Source of the DNA: Phytophthora sp. 'mugwort'
Lineage: Eukaryota; Oomycota; Peronosporomycetes; Peronosporales; Peronosporaceae
Direction of reading: 5' to 3'
Length of the DNA: 64,000 nt
Assembly (NCBI GenBank): GCA_033558025.1
Contig: JAUCEF010000008.1
Span: 3,348,001 to 3,412,000 of the forward strand
The position numbers were made by a program, and so were the translations under genes. The notes beneath the pieces were generated by a model, which searched no databases, was not told where the DNA came from, and worked only from the letters and a program-made list of their open reading frames with translations. This document shows, in pieces, positions 41,940 to 51,563 of this stretch; position 1 is the first letter of the stretch; every line of letters starts with the position of its first letter.

Positions 41940-44465
41940 TTGCAGCTGACGATTGATCCCCCTCTTTGTAAGACGGAGTTTCAATCCTGGAAGGAGCTCG
42001 AGGATTATCTCAAGAAATATGGGGCGCGAAACGTTCCAGGTAAAGGGTGCAACTTTGTATTACCACAGTGCGTCACTAGACTAACATTATGCTGCTCTTG
42101 TTGTCGCTACCTTTGTGCAGTGTTTCAGGCTGCGGACCAACAACAAGGTGTCCGTGCGAAATAATAATATCAGGTCTTCCGGTTCGAACACTCCCTTGCT
42201 GCCGGACGACTGGGTGTACTACGGGAAAACGTTTGTTTGCACCCACGCTGGCCAGTACAAGTCGCGCGATCAAGGAAAAAGGAAGCGGCAGCATTCGCGA
42301 CCGCTGGACTGTGATGCTCAGGCATGTAGTTGGGAATGATTTGGTTTGGTTGGGCATGGGTTGGTTTGGTTGGGCATCGGTTGGAAACTCATTGTGGCTT
42401 ATTGGGCATGCTATCGTTATATTTGGTGTTTGGTGCTTTCACAGATCAATGCGTGTGTGCCAGTACTCGATGCCAGGTTGTCCAGCTTTGTTTTGAGGGT
42501 GACTTTCTCACGCTTGAACATAATTACCCGCTTAACGCCTGATCTTTAATCAGTATCCACACTATCGTATTGTTCACGAGTCGGATGTGGAGCAGACGGT
42601 GCACGAGCTGCACAAGGCTGGCACCAAGAAGAAGCGCATTCTGCAGTACATACACGATTACTCTGAGTGCAATCCCACGATTCAAGACATGCACAATCTC
42701 GTGCGAAAGCTAAAGAAAAGGGAGCGCAAAGGAGAAACCAGTGAGTACGATTGAAAAGATGGATGAGGGAGTTCACAGAGGATCCTGGGGAGTGTCGGCC
42801 ATGTCTTTGTCGACTGCGCGCAATAAGGTGCGACACCGGCTGATGAAAAAGACTTGGATCCTTGTACTTACAATGTTACCGCTTGTATTTGACTGTAGAA
42901 AATGGCAATTTGCATTACGCTCCAGACGAAGCACATGACCATGCTGTTTGACAAATTCCCCGATGTAGTGATGATTAATACCTCTCACGGCACCAATATT
43001 TTGAAGTACAAAGTCTTCTCGATCATGGCAATGGATTCGTTTGGAAAAGGAGAGTTCGTGCAGCATGCGGTGCTACAGAACGAGCAGGTGCCCACGCTCT
43101 TCACAGCTTTGAATGAATTTAAGAGGAACAACCCCGGCTGGGACCGCATCCAATGCATCTTGATCGACAAAGATTTCACAGAGATTTCGGTTCTCCAAGA
43201 CGCCTTCCCCGACGCGCGGATGCTGTTATGCCAGTTTCATGTGGTCACCTACTTAAGAGAAGAAATTGCATCGGCGGCTTATGGATTCACCGCTTGGCAG
43301 AAGCAGCAGTTGCATGGGTTAGTGAACCTGGTGGTCAATGCTCGGACGGAGCGTGAATATATTAAGTACCAAAAGTACACGGTGGCGCGTCGGCTCGAGC
43401 ACGTGTTGATCGTCTGGGTGGTGATAGTGGTGAGCTGGGATCGGGTTGTGCTGATGTGGGATCGGGTAGTGGACAATTGAGTGTCGGTAGCGTTGATTTG
43501 GGCATCCAGTTGGGCGAAGATGGAGACAGTAGTGGTGACTTGCCTGAGCCCGCTTTTGAGGTCTACTTTGCCAAAACCTGGGATAGTTGCCGGCCAATGT
43601 AGAGCGCTTTCGAGCGCCAAAATGCTGTGACCATGGGTAATAACACAAACAACCGGCTTGAGGTCTCATGGAAGCAGCTTAAGGATCCGGTGAGCTCATT
43701 CATGGGCGTAGACGAATGCATCGCGTCTATCATCTGTTACCAGACGCAGGAAGAAAAGAGATTTACTGACAATGCGTTCAAGTTATCCGTCGTCTACAAC
43801 CCAAGTACGACCAAGAAATGCGCTGTTGTCCAATCTTGTTAGTGAGTACGCTTCTGAGCTCGTATATGAACAGTACGCCTACGCTACTGCTCCTGCCTCT
43901 TACCGATTTTACGAAACCGTTCCCGGGGTATACTTGATCCAGCACACAAGTGATGAAGAGGATTCGTGTGATGAGCCAAGGAGTGAGTAATCTGTGGCGA
44001 CAAGAGACTGGTCCTGCTCGTGTTTGTTTATGGTTTCGCGGCAATTGCCATGCCGCCACGTTTTACTCCTGAGAAAAGCACTGAAGTATGATAAGGTCAT
44101 TCCACAACTATGATTCAGCCGAGATGGTTGTTGGCTTCTTTGCGGACAAGCACTGAAATGCCCGTCAGGTCTGGCGAGTATTCTGCAATTTCACGTGCTC
44201 CTCGTGATTCGAATACTCAGTGGGATGTGAATCAAAAGTTCCGAGAAGCTCATCGGGTTGCAACTACAATTTCCGAGTATTTGAGCGGTTTGGGTACTGC
44301 TGAGTACAAAAAGGATCTGAAAGTCTTTGAAGACGTTGCCATCCTGTTCAAACATGGAGATTACGCCATGATACCTAGTGTTAGTGGGAAGGAGAATGAC
44401 TCTGCTGCGTACGGAGACACCACTATAACTGATAACATGGAGGCACGAACTGGTATCGCTGCACG
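41940..44465 (+). pseudogene. MULE transposase (FAR1/ZSWIM type), probably inactive
   Basis: Exons are inferred. FQSWKELEDYLKKYGARNVP is followed by a GT-AG intron (to about 42119), then FRLRTNNKVSVRNNN and WVYYGKTFVCTHAGQYKSRD (DNA-binding Cys/His region), another GT-rich intron (to about 42444), INACVPVLDAR with a frameshift into TLEHNYPLN, and VHELHKAGTKKKRILQYIHD. A 158-bp intron (42741-42898) precedes the catalytic core: ITLQTKHMTMLFDKFPDVVM, then INTSHGTN, where the first catalytic Asp is Asn. The second is kept (ILIDKDFTEISVL, LLCQFHV). NNRLEVSWKQLK carries the Glu. There is a frameshift region near 43380-43620 and a decayed SWIM-like segment near 44000. C-terminal WDVNQKFREAHRVATTISEY is typical of this family. 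Confidence 0.75.
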
Positions 44466-44490
44466 ACATGAGCTAGGGTCAAGATCGGTA

Positions 44491-44635
44491 GAGTTGGGCA
44501 ATGATTCTGCCGAGTTTGGCAATGATTCTGCTGAGTTGGGCAATGATTCTGCCGAGTTGGGCGCTAATCCGTCGAGTTGGGCGCTAATCCGTCGAGTTGG
44601 GCACGGATACTGCGGAGTTTGATGTAGGTTCTGCC
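44491..44635 (+). repeat. 21-bp coding tandem repeat, seven units
   Basis: Units GAGTTGGGCAATGATTCTGCC encode ELGNDSA. Units start at 44491, 44512, 44533, 44554, 44574, 44594 and 44615. The fourth and fifth are 20 bp and identical, so the array shifts the reading frame by two bases and ends the upstream ORF at 44622. Confidence 0.9.
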
Positions 44636-45243
44636 GAGTCGAGCACTAGTGCTGCCGAATTGGAAACACAGTCACAGCCGGATGCTACCGTTGTGCACGA
44701 TTCGGCTAATTCCCAACCACCCGTAGTGGATCTCGACGGGAATGAGGCGTTCGAGCTTGTTAGCCCACCAATGGCAAGAGGACGCCCTAAGCGGAAGCCG
44801 AAATCAGTCAAGGCTAAACGAAACCTAACGGCTACGATGGTGCAAGAGGACATAGAGATGCACGACAACCAGTTGTGCATGTTGGACGTGTATGAGGCGT
44901 TGGAACATAACCCGACCTTCAACTCATCGCATGAGAGGCTGCTCCGGTTCAAACTGTTCAGGTTCATGAGCAAGCCTAAACCACCTATTGCGCAAGAAAT
45001 AGCTAATTGCTAGTCGGCAAGCCGTTGATCAGGCCCGATGATATCGTTCGGGTCTTTCCGATGGATACGCTTAAGAAATGCATGGCTAAAGTTACGGCGT
45101 ACCAACGGAAACACACTGATGCCCGCGAACTTGAAATTGCGCTCGAGATAGTTGACGTCGGCATCTATGCTAACTCCACAATTGCACTTATGCGCAAATG
45201 GTATGCCGCGTGCGCTGTCCTAAAACGGATTCAAAAGCAGTAG
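44597..45243 (+). pseudogene. Linker region with AT-hook-like motif between transposase and Ulp1
   Basis: The open frame 44597-45013 has an acidic, Ser-rich start, then MARGRPKRKPKSVKAKRN (AT-hook-like, GRPKRK core, minor-groove DNA binding expected) and EDIEMHDNQLCMLDVYEAL. After a stop the next frame (45007-45243) begins LVGKPLIRPDDIVRVFPMD and is helical and charged. These segments lie in the transcription direction of both neighbours. They could be the C-terminal part of the transposase, the N-terminal part of the Ulp1 protein, or a joining piece of one fused protein. No further domain is recognised. Confidence 0.5.
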
Positions 45244-45289
45244 CCTGGGCGTCACAGCTTTCATTGCCACGCATTTTTTTTTTATTTTC

Positions 45290-45919
45290 AATGAAAGTTT
45301 TGTCGTGGAAGATGACCCAGAATTACCAGCAAGTTAAAGACTTGCCGATACTATCCACGAAGGTACGCTGCCTGTCTCTTTGGTTGTAGAAGGGTACTAA
45401 CGGAGATTTTTCTGTCATGGTAGGCAAATGTCCTGGAGCTAGTATGTAAAGAATGCCTGGGTGATGAGGTATGCACTTGGTGCTGACCAAAACGTTTGGT
45501 TCGGATCCGAGAGTTGTCGTTTTGACGCTTCCACGCTAGGCGTGGCAGTGGATGGAACTCTTTCTGCAGACTCCGCCGCAATCCGCCGTGAATTGGCGAC
45601 GCTTTCCGACGAAAAAGTGCTTTTCCCGATCAATTATCATGGAAATAGTTGGTGCGCTGTTATGATGGATCTTGCAAAGGGCAAGGCTTTTATCTACGAC
45701 CCCAGTTCCTCCTCCTATCTTCCGGGGGTCCGCGCAATAGCGCAGACTTTGGTGTCTTTGCTGCCTAGCAGCGCTGGTCAATGCTCAAGATTGCAGACGT
45801 TTGAATCTGGTTTGGGTGTTCAAATGGACAGTTATAACTGTGGTATCTACGTGTTGCTCGCGTTTGAAGTGTTTTGCGGTGCCGAATCGCTTGGCCATTT
45901 GGATTCGAAAGCACTGTAG
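45290..45919 (+). CDS. Ulp1-like (C48) cysteine protease carried by the MULE
   Basis: The catalytic domain is open from about 45461 to the stop at 45919. Motifs: FPINYHGNSWCAVMMDL (catalytic His-x-x-Trp is HGNSW), AFIYDPSSSS (catalytic Asp in YDP), and QMDSYNCGIYVLLAFE (oxyanion Gln and nucleophile Cys). The full triad is therefore present, unlike the relative at 18.1 kb, which has Glu in place of Asp. The upstream part (45290-45460, ESFVVEDDPE and further text) is broken or contains introns, so the start is unknown. Ulp1 enzymes process or remove SUMO-like modifiers. In a transposon it may act on host SUMO silencing or process a self-encoded protein; both are inference. Confidence 0.75.
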
Positions 45920-46271
45920 TGTATACGGTACCGATACCTGTGCATGAGCATGCAAGCTTAGTAAGTGCAGCCAGTAATCTCACGGATTGGCACTGAGCTC
46001 TTGAATAAATTCACGTGTTTGTATAGATGCTGTCCATGTTGTTCGTATGCACCAAAGGAATACACGCCGACTGTGTGAGCTTAGCGCTTTGAACCTCAAA
46101 TTGCACTAAGTGCTGGTATCCCGATATACGAATCGGCGTGTATACAGACCGCACTGGCTTTCTTGGCTGGGAGCTCGTCTGGGGTCAGTCTGGTTGTAGG
46201 TTGGTCATGCTTGGGGGCTGTTGGGCTTGGTTGGGCTTGGTTGGTTGCACGTGTCTCGTCACATTTTTCTG

Positions 46272-46294
46272 AGTTGGGTGCAGCAACGAGTGCC
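46272..46294 (-). repeat. Right TIR of MULE-Ulp1
   Basis: Inverted copy of the left end with a two-base insertion; followed by TAAAATAAA at 46295-46303. Confidence 0.8.
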
Positions 46295-46305
46295 TAAAAT
46301 AAAAC

Positions 46306-46440
46306 AAGGTGCATTATCCCAATTTAATTTAAATTTTATTGAGTTTTTTAATAATGTGTATTATCCCAATTTAATCTAAACTTATTGAGTTTTTTTAACA
46401 AGGTGTATTATCCCAATTTAATTAAAATTTATTGAGTTCT
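46306..46440. repeat. Three ~45-bp direct repeats at the 3' end of paralog B
   Basis: Three copies of GGTGTATTATCCCAATTTAA followed by A/T-rich TTATTGAGTTTTTT, starting near 46306, 46354 and 46400. The last overlaps the stop region of glycosyltransferase B. Confidence 0.85.
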
Positions 46441-47987
46441 TTGTCTCCTGGCAAACTTTCGCAGCTCTTGCATAGCGTTGGCAAAGTATCTGGTGTCATC
46501 ATGGTAAGCCTGGCGGGCGTTCGCACCCAATGCAGCTCGCTGCTTAGTCGTTGTCAAGTTCACTAATCGTTGAACGGCTTGGCAAACGTCGGGACCTCGG
46601 AATGACGCGTAGAGGCCGGCGACGCCCTCTAATCCGTGCTTTCCCTTGTACGCACCTCCCAGCATCGATCCCGGGTGCTTCTTAGGCGTCACTGGGATCA
46701 AAACCCCCATCTCGTTCGACGTAATGAGCTCGTTCATAGGAGACAAGTCGGTGGTGATGACCACAGCCCCAGCAGCCCGAGCTTGATTGAGATAGTGGCC
46801 ATAGCCTTCACTGATGCTTGGGCACATGAAGAAAGCAGTCTCAGCGACCAGCTTCGTGAACGCAGAGCGCTCTAGTAATCCTACGTGTACGTTAATTGGA
46901 CTGCGACTTTGCTGGAGGCGGTACAGGAATGTTGGGCCGAATAAGCGAATAAACACCTTTTGGTCGGCATATACATCCAGTGGTGGCATGTCTGGAGCGA
47001 ACATCCAGCAGTCCACGAGCTCTCGTGTGCCTTTCCACGCGCTACTTCCCGCCGTGTGAGCGAACTTGATGTCGGCGAAATTCTTCGGCGCAATGGCGTC
47101 TTCGCCTAGACGCTTTCGAGCAAATCGGGTTTGGTCTGAGGACGTGTGTTTCGTGTAAAAGACGGATGCGTTGCGTGGGTTGCCCTCCTGCTCGTACCAG
47201 CGCGTCACTCGGTCGTAACATTCCGTCGTCTTGCACAGCACTACGTCCACGTTCCAATAATGGGTGGCCGTCAGCTCAAACATCTCAATGTTTGGCATCA
47301 GGTAGATCGGTTTGTCCTTGGGCCAACGTGGCATCGATGGCACGTCGTCCCAGTAGTGATTGAAGAAGATCATGGGCGTCTTGGGACATAAGTCGAAATA
47401 GTCGACTTGACGTCCAAGAACGGGGTCAAAAAGCTTGACATGGAGTGCCCATTTCGGCAGTAGCCGAGAATTTAAGTCTGAAAAAAACACGAAACAAAGA
47501 AATACAAACCCAAAAGTCAGACTTTTTCAGTCGTACACCGTGCAGTTCACTTACACTTTGCGTAGGCCACTGCATCTTCGCAGTATCCGTTGCCATGTAA
47601 GCCTTCTGAGAGGAAAATATCCACGTCGGGGCATTGGCGCAGCTTCTCCAGTAGATCTGCGTCGTCCTGGAGCATTACCGTTTCCGGATTATTTGCTGTC
47701 CCATTAGCAAGTTGATGCCCAGGAGAACCAAATTCCCAAGACAGCGACGCGTTGGCGTTCATCACACAATGTTCATGTAACAAGCCCAAGTGCAGCAGAT
47801 CTTCATCCGAGACTTTGTTTCGGTGGCCAACATCACGTGACGACGGCCACAGACTCAAATGCCCTTTAAGTAGCGAGGACGTCTCCAGTACAAGAGCGAA
47901 CAGCGCAAAGATCGAGAGAAAGACGAGGACGCGACGCAACTCGCGTTGCCGGATTCGAGACTGTAGGACTTGACTCGACTTGTTCAT
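46429..47987 (-). CDS. Glycosyltransferase paralog B (GT-B fold, type II membrane protein)
   Basis: Two exons, 47555-47987 and 46429-47477, with a 77-bp intron (GTAAGT...TTTTTTTCAG) of phase 1 joining AYAK to YLNSRLL; 493 residues. There is a short cytosolic tail with basic residues, a membrane segment at about residues 19-38 (VLVFLSIFALFALVLETSSL), then a lumenal domain. Key blocks: CPDVDIFLSEGLHGNGYCED; YFDLCPKTPMIFFNHYWDD; YLMPNIEMFELTATHYW; YTKHTSSDQTRFARKRLG (a likely nucleotide-loop start); and SEGYGHYLNQARAAGAVVIT with MNELI, the C-terminal Rossmann signature of GT4-like enzymes. At the E-x7-E position the second Glu is Gln. Probable Golgi glycan synthesis; donor and acceptor unknown. 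Its stop lies ~135 bp from the MULE-Ulp1 end. Confidence 0.85.
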
Positions 47988-48225
47988 CGTGTGGTGGTGA
48001 TGAAAGGGAGCAAAATGAGCGTCTTGGACTTGAACATGTTCGAGACAGCCAGTGCCACAGACTTGTCACTGTTTACGTACAACAATACTTCGAAGTATTA
48101 TGGTGGAAATATCCCTCGATGGTGATGCAACACGTGGTTAATAACGTGGCCAACCAAGGACAAATTTTTATTTTATCATGACAAAAAATAATCTACAACA
48201 TTTGGGTACTTCTATGCATTATTTT

Positions 48226-49810
48226 CTAGTGTTTGGCAAATTCTCGCACCTCATGCATCGCGTTGGCGAAATAACTTTGTCTCTGAATGGTACTGGCGAC
48301 GGGCGTTCAGCCCCATTGACCACGATCTCCGGGGGTAGTCGACCGTATCAGTTGATGAACACCTTCACACACATCGGAGCTTTCGAAGGAGGCGACTAAA
48401 CCGTCGACACCCATTAATCCATGATCACCTCTGTATTTGCCACCGAGCACCACCATCGGGTGCTTCTCTCGCTTCACAGATACCAGTATGCCGGTCTCAT
48501 TCGCAATAATCAGCTCGTTCATCGGAGGCATGCCACTCGCAACAATGACGGCTCCTGATGCTCGCGCCTGGTTAAGAATGTGGCTATAACCTTCACTGTA
48601 GCTGGGATTAACGACGAACAAGGCGTCCGCAATGATCTGGCTGTAATTCATGCGCTTCATCATGCCCAGTTGGATGTTCACGGGGCTGCGACTGTGGGCA
48701 ATTTTCACCTGTACGACGCTGGGAACAAGGGATAGAATGGCTTGCGGTCAATGTACAAGTCGAGTGGAGGCAAGCCCGAAGTGTACGTCCAGCATTCCAG
48801 AACCTCTCTCGTGCCTTTCGTAGAGCTGTTACCAGCCATGTGAAGGAACTTGATATCGGAGAAATCTTTGTCCACCACAGCGTATTCTCCTAAACGCTTA
48901 CGGACGAACAAACGTGGATCGGAGACGTGTGTTTTGTGTAAGACACTTTTGCCTTGCGCGGGTTGCCCTCTTGTTCATACCATTTCGTCACTCACTCGTA
49001 GCATTCGTTTGTCTTGCACAGCACCGCATCGACTCCCCAATAATGCATCGGTGTGAGCTCAACGAGATCAATGTTAGGCACCATGTACATTGGTTTATCT
49101 TGCGGCCACCGTGGAGAGCCGTCACGCCACCCCAATGTATGATCAAGGAAAAGCATGGGTGTCTTGGGGCACAAATCGAAGTAATCCACTTGACGTCCGA
49201 GCTCCGGGTCAAACAATTTGACTTGAAGAACCCATTGAGGCAGTAAACGAGACTCGAGATCTGACAAGCAAAATATCCACCAAATCTAAGGCTAATTAAT
49301 GCCACACAAAAAATCGATCACAAAATTTAACATACACTTGATATAAGCAACAGCGTCCTCGCAATAACCGCTGGTGTGTATGTTAGAAGGCAAGAAGACG
49401 TCGACGTCTGGACATTGGCGGAGTTTCTGCAGCAGATCTTTGTCGTTGTGGTGGATTAATACGTGATAATTATTGGCTGTTTCACCAACAATTTGGTTTC
49501 CTGGTGACCCAAATTACCACGAGAGCGACGTATTCGTTTCGGCCATACAGACTTCGTGTAGCAAACTCAGATGTAGTAGATCTTCATCTGCTACAGCCTC
49601 TTCAGGCGACAACAAGTTGCTAAAGCGGTTGTACCATGTCAGTCCGATAGCTCGATGCAGACCGAGTAGTTTATCTCCCGGGGGCCCGAGCAGCGATGTC
49701 GTCTCCAGAATAAGAGTGAAAAGCCCCACAGCCACGAGTGGCAAGAGCAGGAGGAGGAAAGCCCACCTCCGGCTACCGCGTGTAGTCTCTACTGTACCCG
49801 ATTTGTCCAT
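48226..49810 (-). pseudogene. Glycosyltransferase paralog C, broken
   Basis: Starts at ATG 49810 with a membrane segment (RWAFLLLLLPLVAVGLFTLI). A stop codon follows NTSLSW where paralogs read FGSPG; the text continues after it (FGSPGNQIVGETAN, CPDVDVFLPSNIHTSGYCED). The intron region is near 49260-49340. Body blocks are SRLLPQWVLQVKLFDPELG and YFDLCPKTPMLFLDHTLGW (frame loss near 49015), FVRKRLGEYAV, and SEGYSHILNQARASGA (Gly and Tyr of the motif replaced). It ends near REFAKH and TAG at 48226. Several frameshifts. Confidence 0.85.
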
Positions 49811-50015
49811 GACGGGCGACAAGATGATCTGCACTCCATGCAGTCCACGTGGACTCGACGGACTGCAAATCCCCGCAAAGCTTCAGGTATTCATGCCACC
49901 AATTGCGTCACTGGCTTTAGGGCTTTAGCCCAAGCACATGGCAGGCAAACCCCCTCAATAACTATAATTGGCATTAAATGCGGAATGAAAGAAATTAATA
50001 AATAAATGTTATTTA

Positions 50016-51434
50016 TTATCTTCCATTCCTCGCGAACTCTCGTAGCTCTTGCATCGCATTAGCAAAGAATTTCGTGTCCTCGTGGTATTGTCGACGTGCA
50101 TTGGCCCCCATAGCTGCGCGTTGCTCCAGTGTCGTGTGTTTCACCAGTACCAATACCGTCTGACACAAATGGTACGAGGAGAAGGCGGCATTAAGCCCAT
50201 TGACGTTCTTCAAGCCGTGCTCGCCTTTGTACTTGCCGCCGAGCAGCATCCGCTCATCTTTCTGATGTTTCGCTTCGACCAGCACGCCCATTTCTCTCGA
50301 GGTGATGATATCGTTCATCGGGGCTGCATCCGTCGTAACGATAACCGCTCCAGCAGCGCGTGCCTGGTTAATATAGTGGCCGTAGCCTTCACTTCGGCTG
50401 GGACAGTGAAAGAATGCAGCCTCTGCAGTGATCTTGGCAAACACCTGGACGTCCAGCAGTCGAGCACCGCTCGAGTCCCTTTCCAAATGCTACTACCGAG
50501 CGTGTGTACGAATTTGACCGCCGTGAAATTCTTCGCAGTGATCGCCTCGTCCCCCAGACGCTTGCGAGCGAAGTGCGCTTGATCTGAGGACGTGTGTTTG
50601 GTGTAGAACACTTCGGCCATGGGTGAATTACCCTCCTGCTCGTACCATTTTGTGACCCGATCGAAACAATCCGCGTCTTGCACAGAACGACGTCTACTTG
50701 CCAGTAGAACTCTGGCGTGAGCTCGATCATCTCGATGTTAGGCATCAAGTAGATGGGCTTGTCCTTTGGCTAGCGCGGCATCGCCGGCACGTCGTCCCAG
50801 TAGTGATTAAAGAAGATCAGGGGCGTCTTGGGATACAAGTCGAAGTAGTCGACGTCGTGGCCAAGCTCCGGGTCGTACAGTTTGACTTGCAGCGCCCAAA
50901 GCGGCAGCAGTCTCGATTGTAAATCTGCAACCGGACCGCACGTTATTAGACTAGAACCATCCTTGAAAATTACCGTAATGACGCACATTGGGCGTACGCG
51001 ACTGCATCTTCGCAATATCCGTTGCCGTGCAAGTGGGTGGGCAGATAAATGTCCACGTCCGGACACCGTCGGAGCTTTGCAGCGAGTTTGAGTCGTACCG
51101 GCCCATCAAAATCTCGGAATTGCTGGCCGTGGCGTTGGGAAATTGGTGTCCGGACTGCCAAACTGCCAGGGCAACACTGCGTCCGTGTCGACCACGTAGC
51201 GTTCGTGCAATAGACTCAAGTGCAGTCGGTCCTCGTCCGATACTTCGTCGTCTGCAGCGCTGCGTCGACGTTGCTGCCGTGTCGCGACGGGATCCGTAGG
51301 CTGACGGCGCGTCTGCCGGCACCCGAGCGTCCGAGCAGCGACCAGGTCTGCAGTACGAGCGTGAAGAAGCCTAACACCACAAGAAAGACGAGCAAGCGGT
51401 GCAGCCAGTGCTGTTGACGCCGTAGCTTGGTCAT
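50016..51434 (-). pseudogene. Glycosyltransferase paralog D, broken
   Basis: Starts at 51434 with a membrane segment (LHRLLVFLVVLGFFTLVLQT). Frameshifts occur near 51220, 51130 and 50660, and a stop lies where paralogs have W (50773). Compared with B there is an internal deletion of roughly 50 codons between KGTRAVLDCW and FAKITAEAAFFHCP (near 50440-50460). The C-terminal part is intact (SEGYGHYINQARAAGAVIVT to FARNGR). It lies head to head with paralog E, 129 bp apart. Confidence 0.85.
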
Positions 51435-51563
51435 GGTGGAAGAGGGACTACCCTTAGATTGGGTATATCACGTGGCATGGACCAGAATTCCGAACAGCTC
51501 ATCTGCATCCCAAATACATACGTTTATGCGATGCTAACGGCACGAAGACCAGCATTTTCCTCT
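51435..51563. promoter_or_regulatory. Shared divergent promoter region of paralogs D and E
   Basis: 129 bp between the start codons of D (minus) and E (plus, preferred start). Any promoter for both must lie here or inside the genes. No oomycete Inr/FPR core was clearly seen. Confidence 0.4.

Larger units (their letters stand above)
41461..46294 (+). mobile_element. MULE carrying a Ulp1 protease, 4834 bp
   Basis: The ends are short inverted repeats: left GGGTGAGTGCTGCACCCAAC at 41461, right (reverse complement) GGCACTCGTTGCTGCACCCA, sharing GCTGCACCCAACT. Both are flanked by a perfect 9-bp duplication TAAAATAAA (41452-41460 and 46295-46303), the size expected for MULEs. Inside are a FAR1/ZSWIM-type MULE transposase, an AT-hook-like linker and a Ulp1 (C48) protease, all on plus. 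It sits in the spacer between glycosyltransferase paralogs A and B. Plant MULEs with Ulp1 genes (Kaonashi type) are known; whether this oomycete lineage has been described I cannot check. Confidence 0.88.

Noticed and set aside
43319..43669. Minus-strand His/Pro-rich ORFs in the MULE
   Set aside because: Antisense to a GT-rich degenerate stretch (GGGATCGGG-like repeats) in the transposase region.
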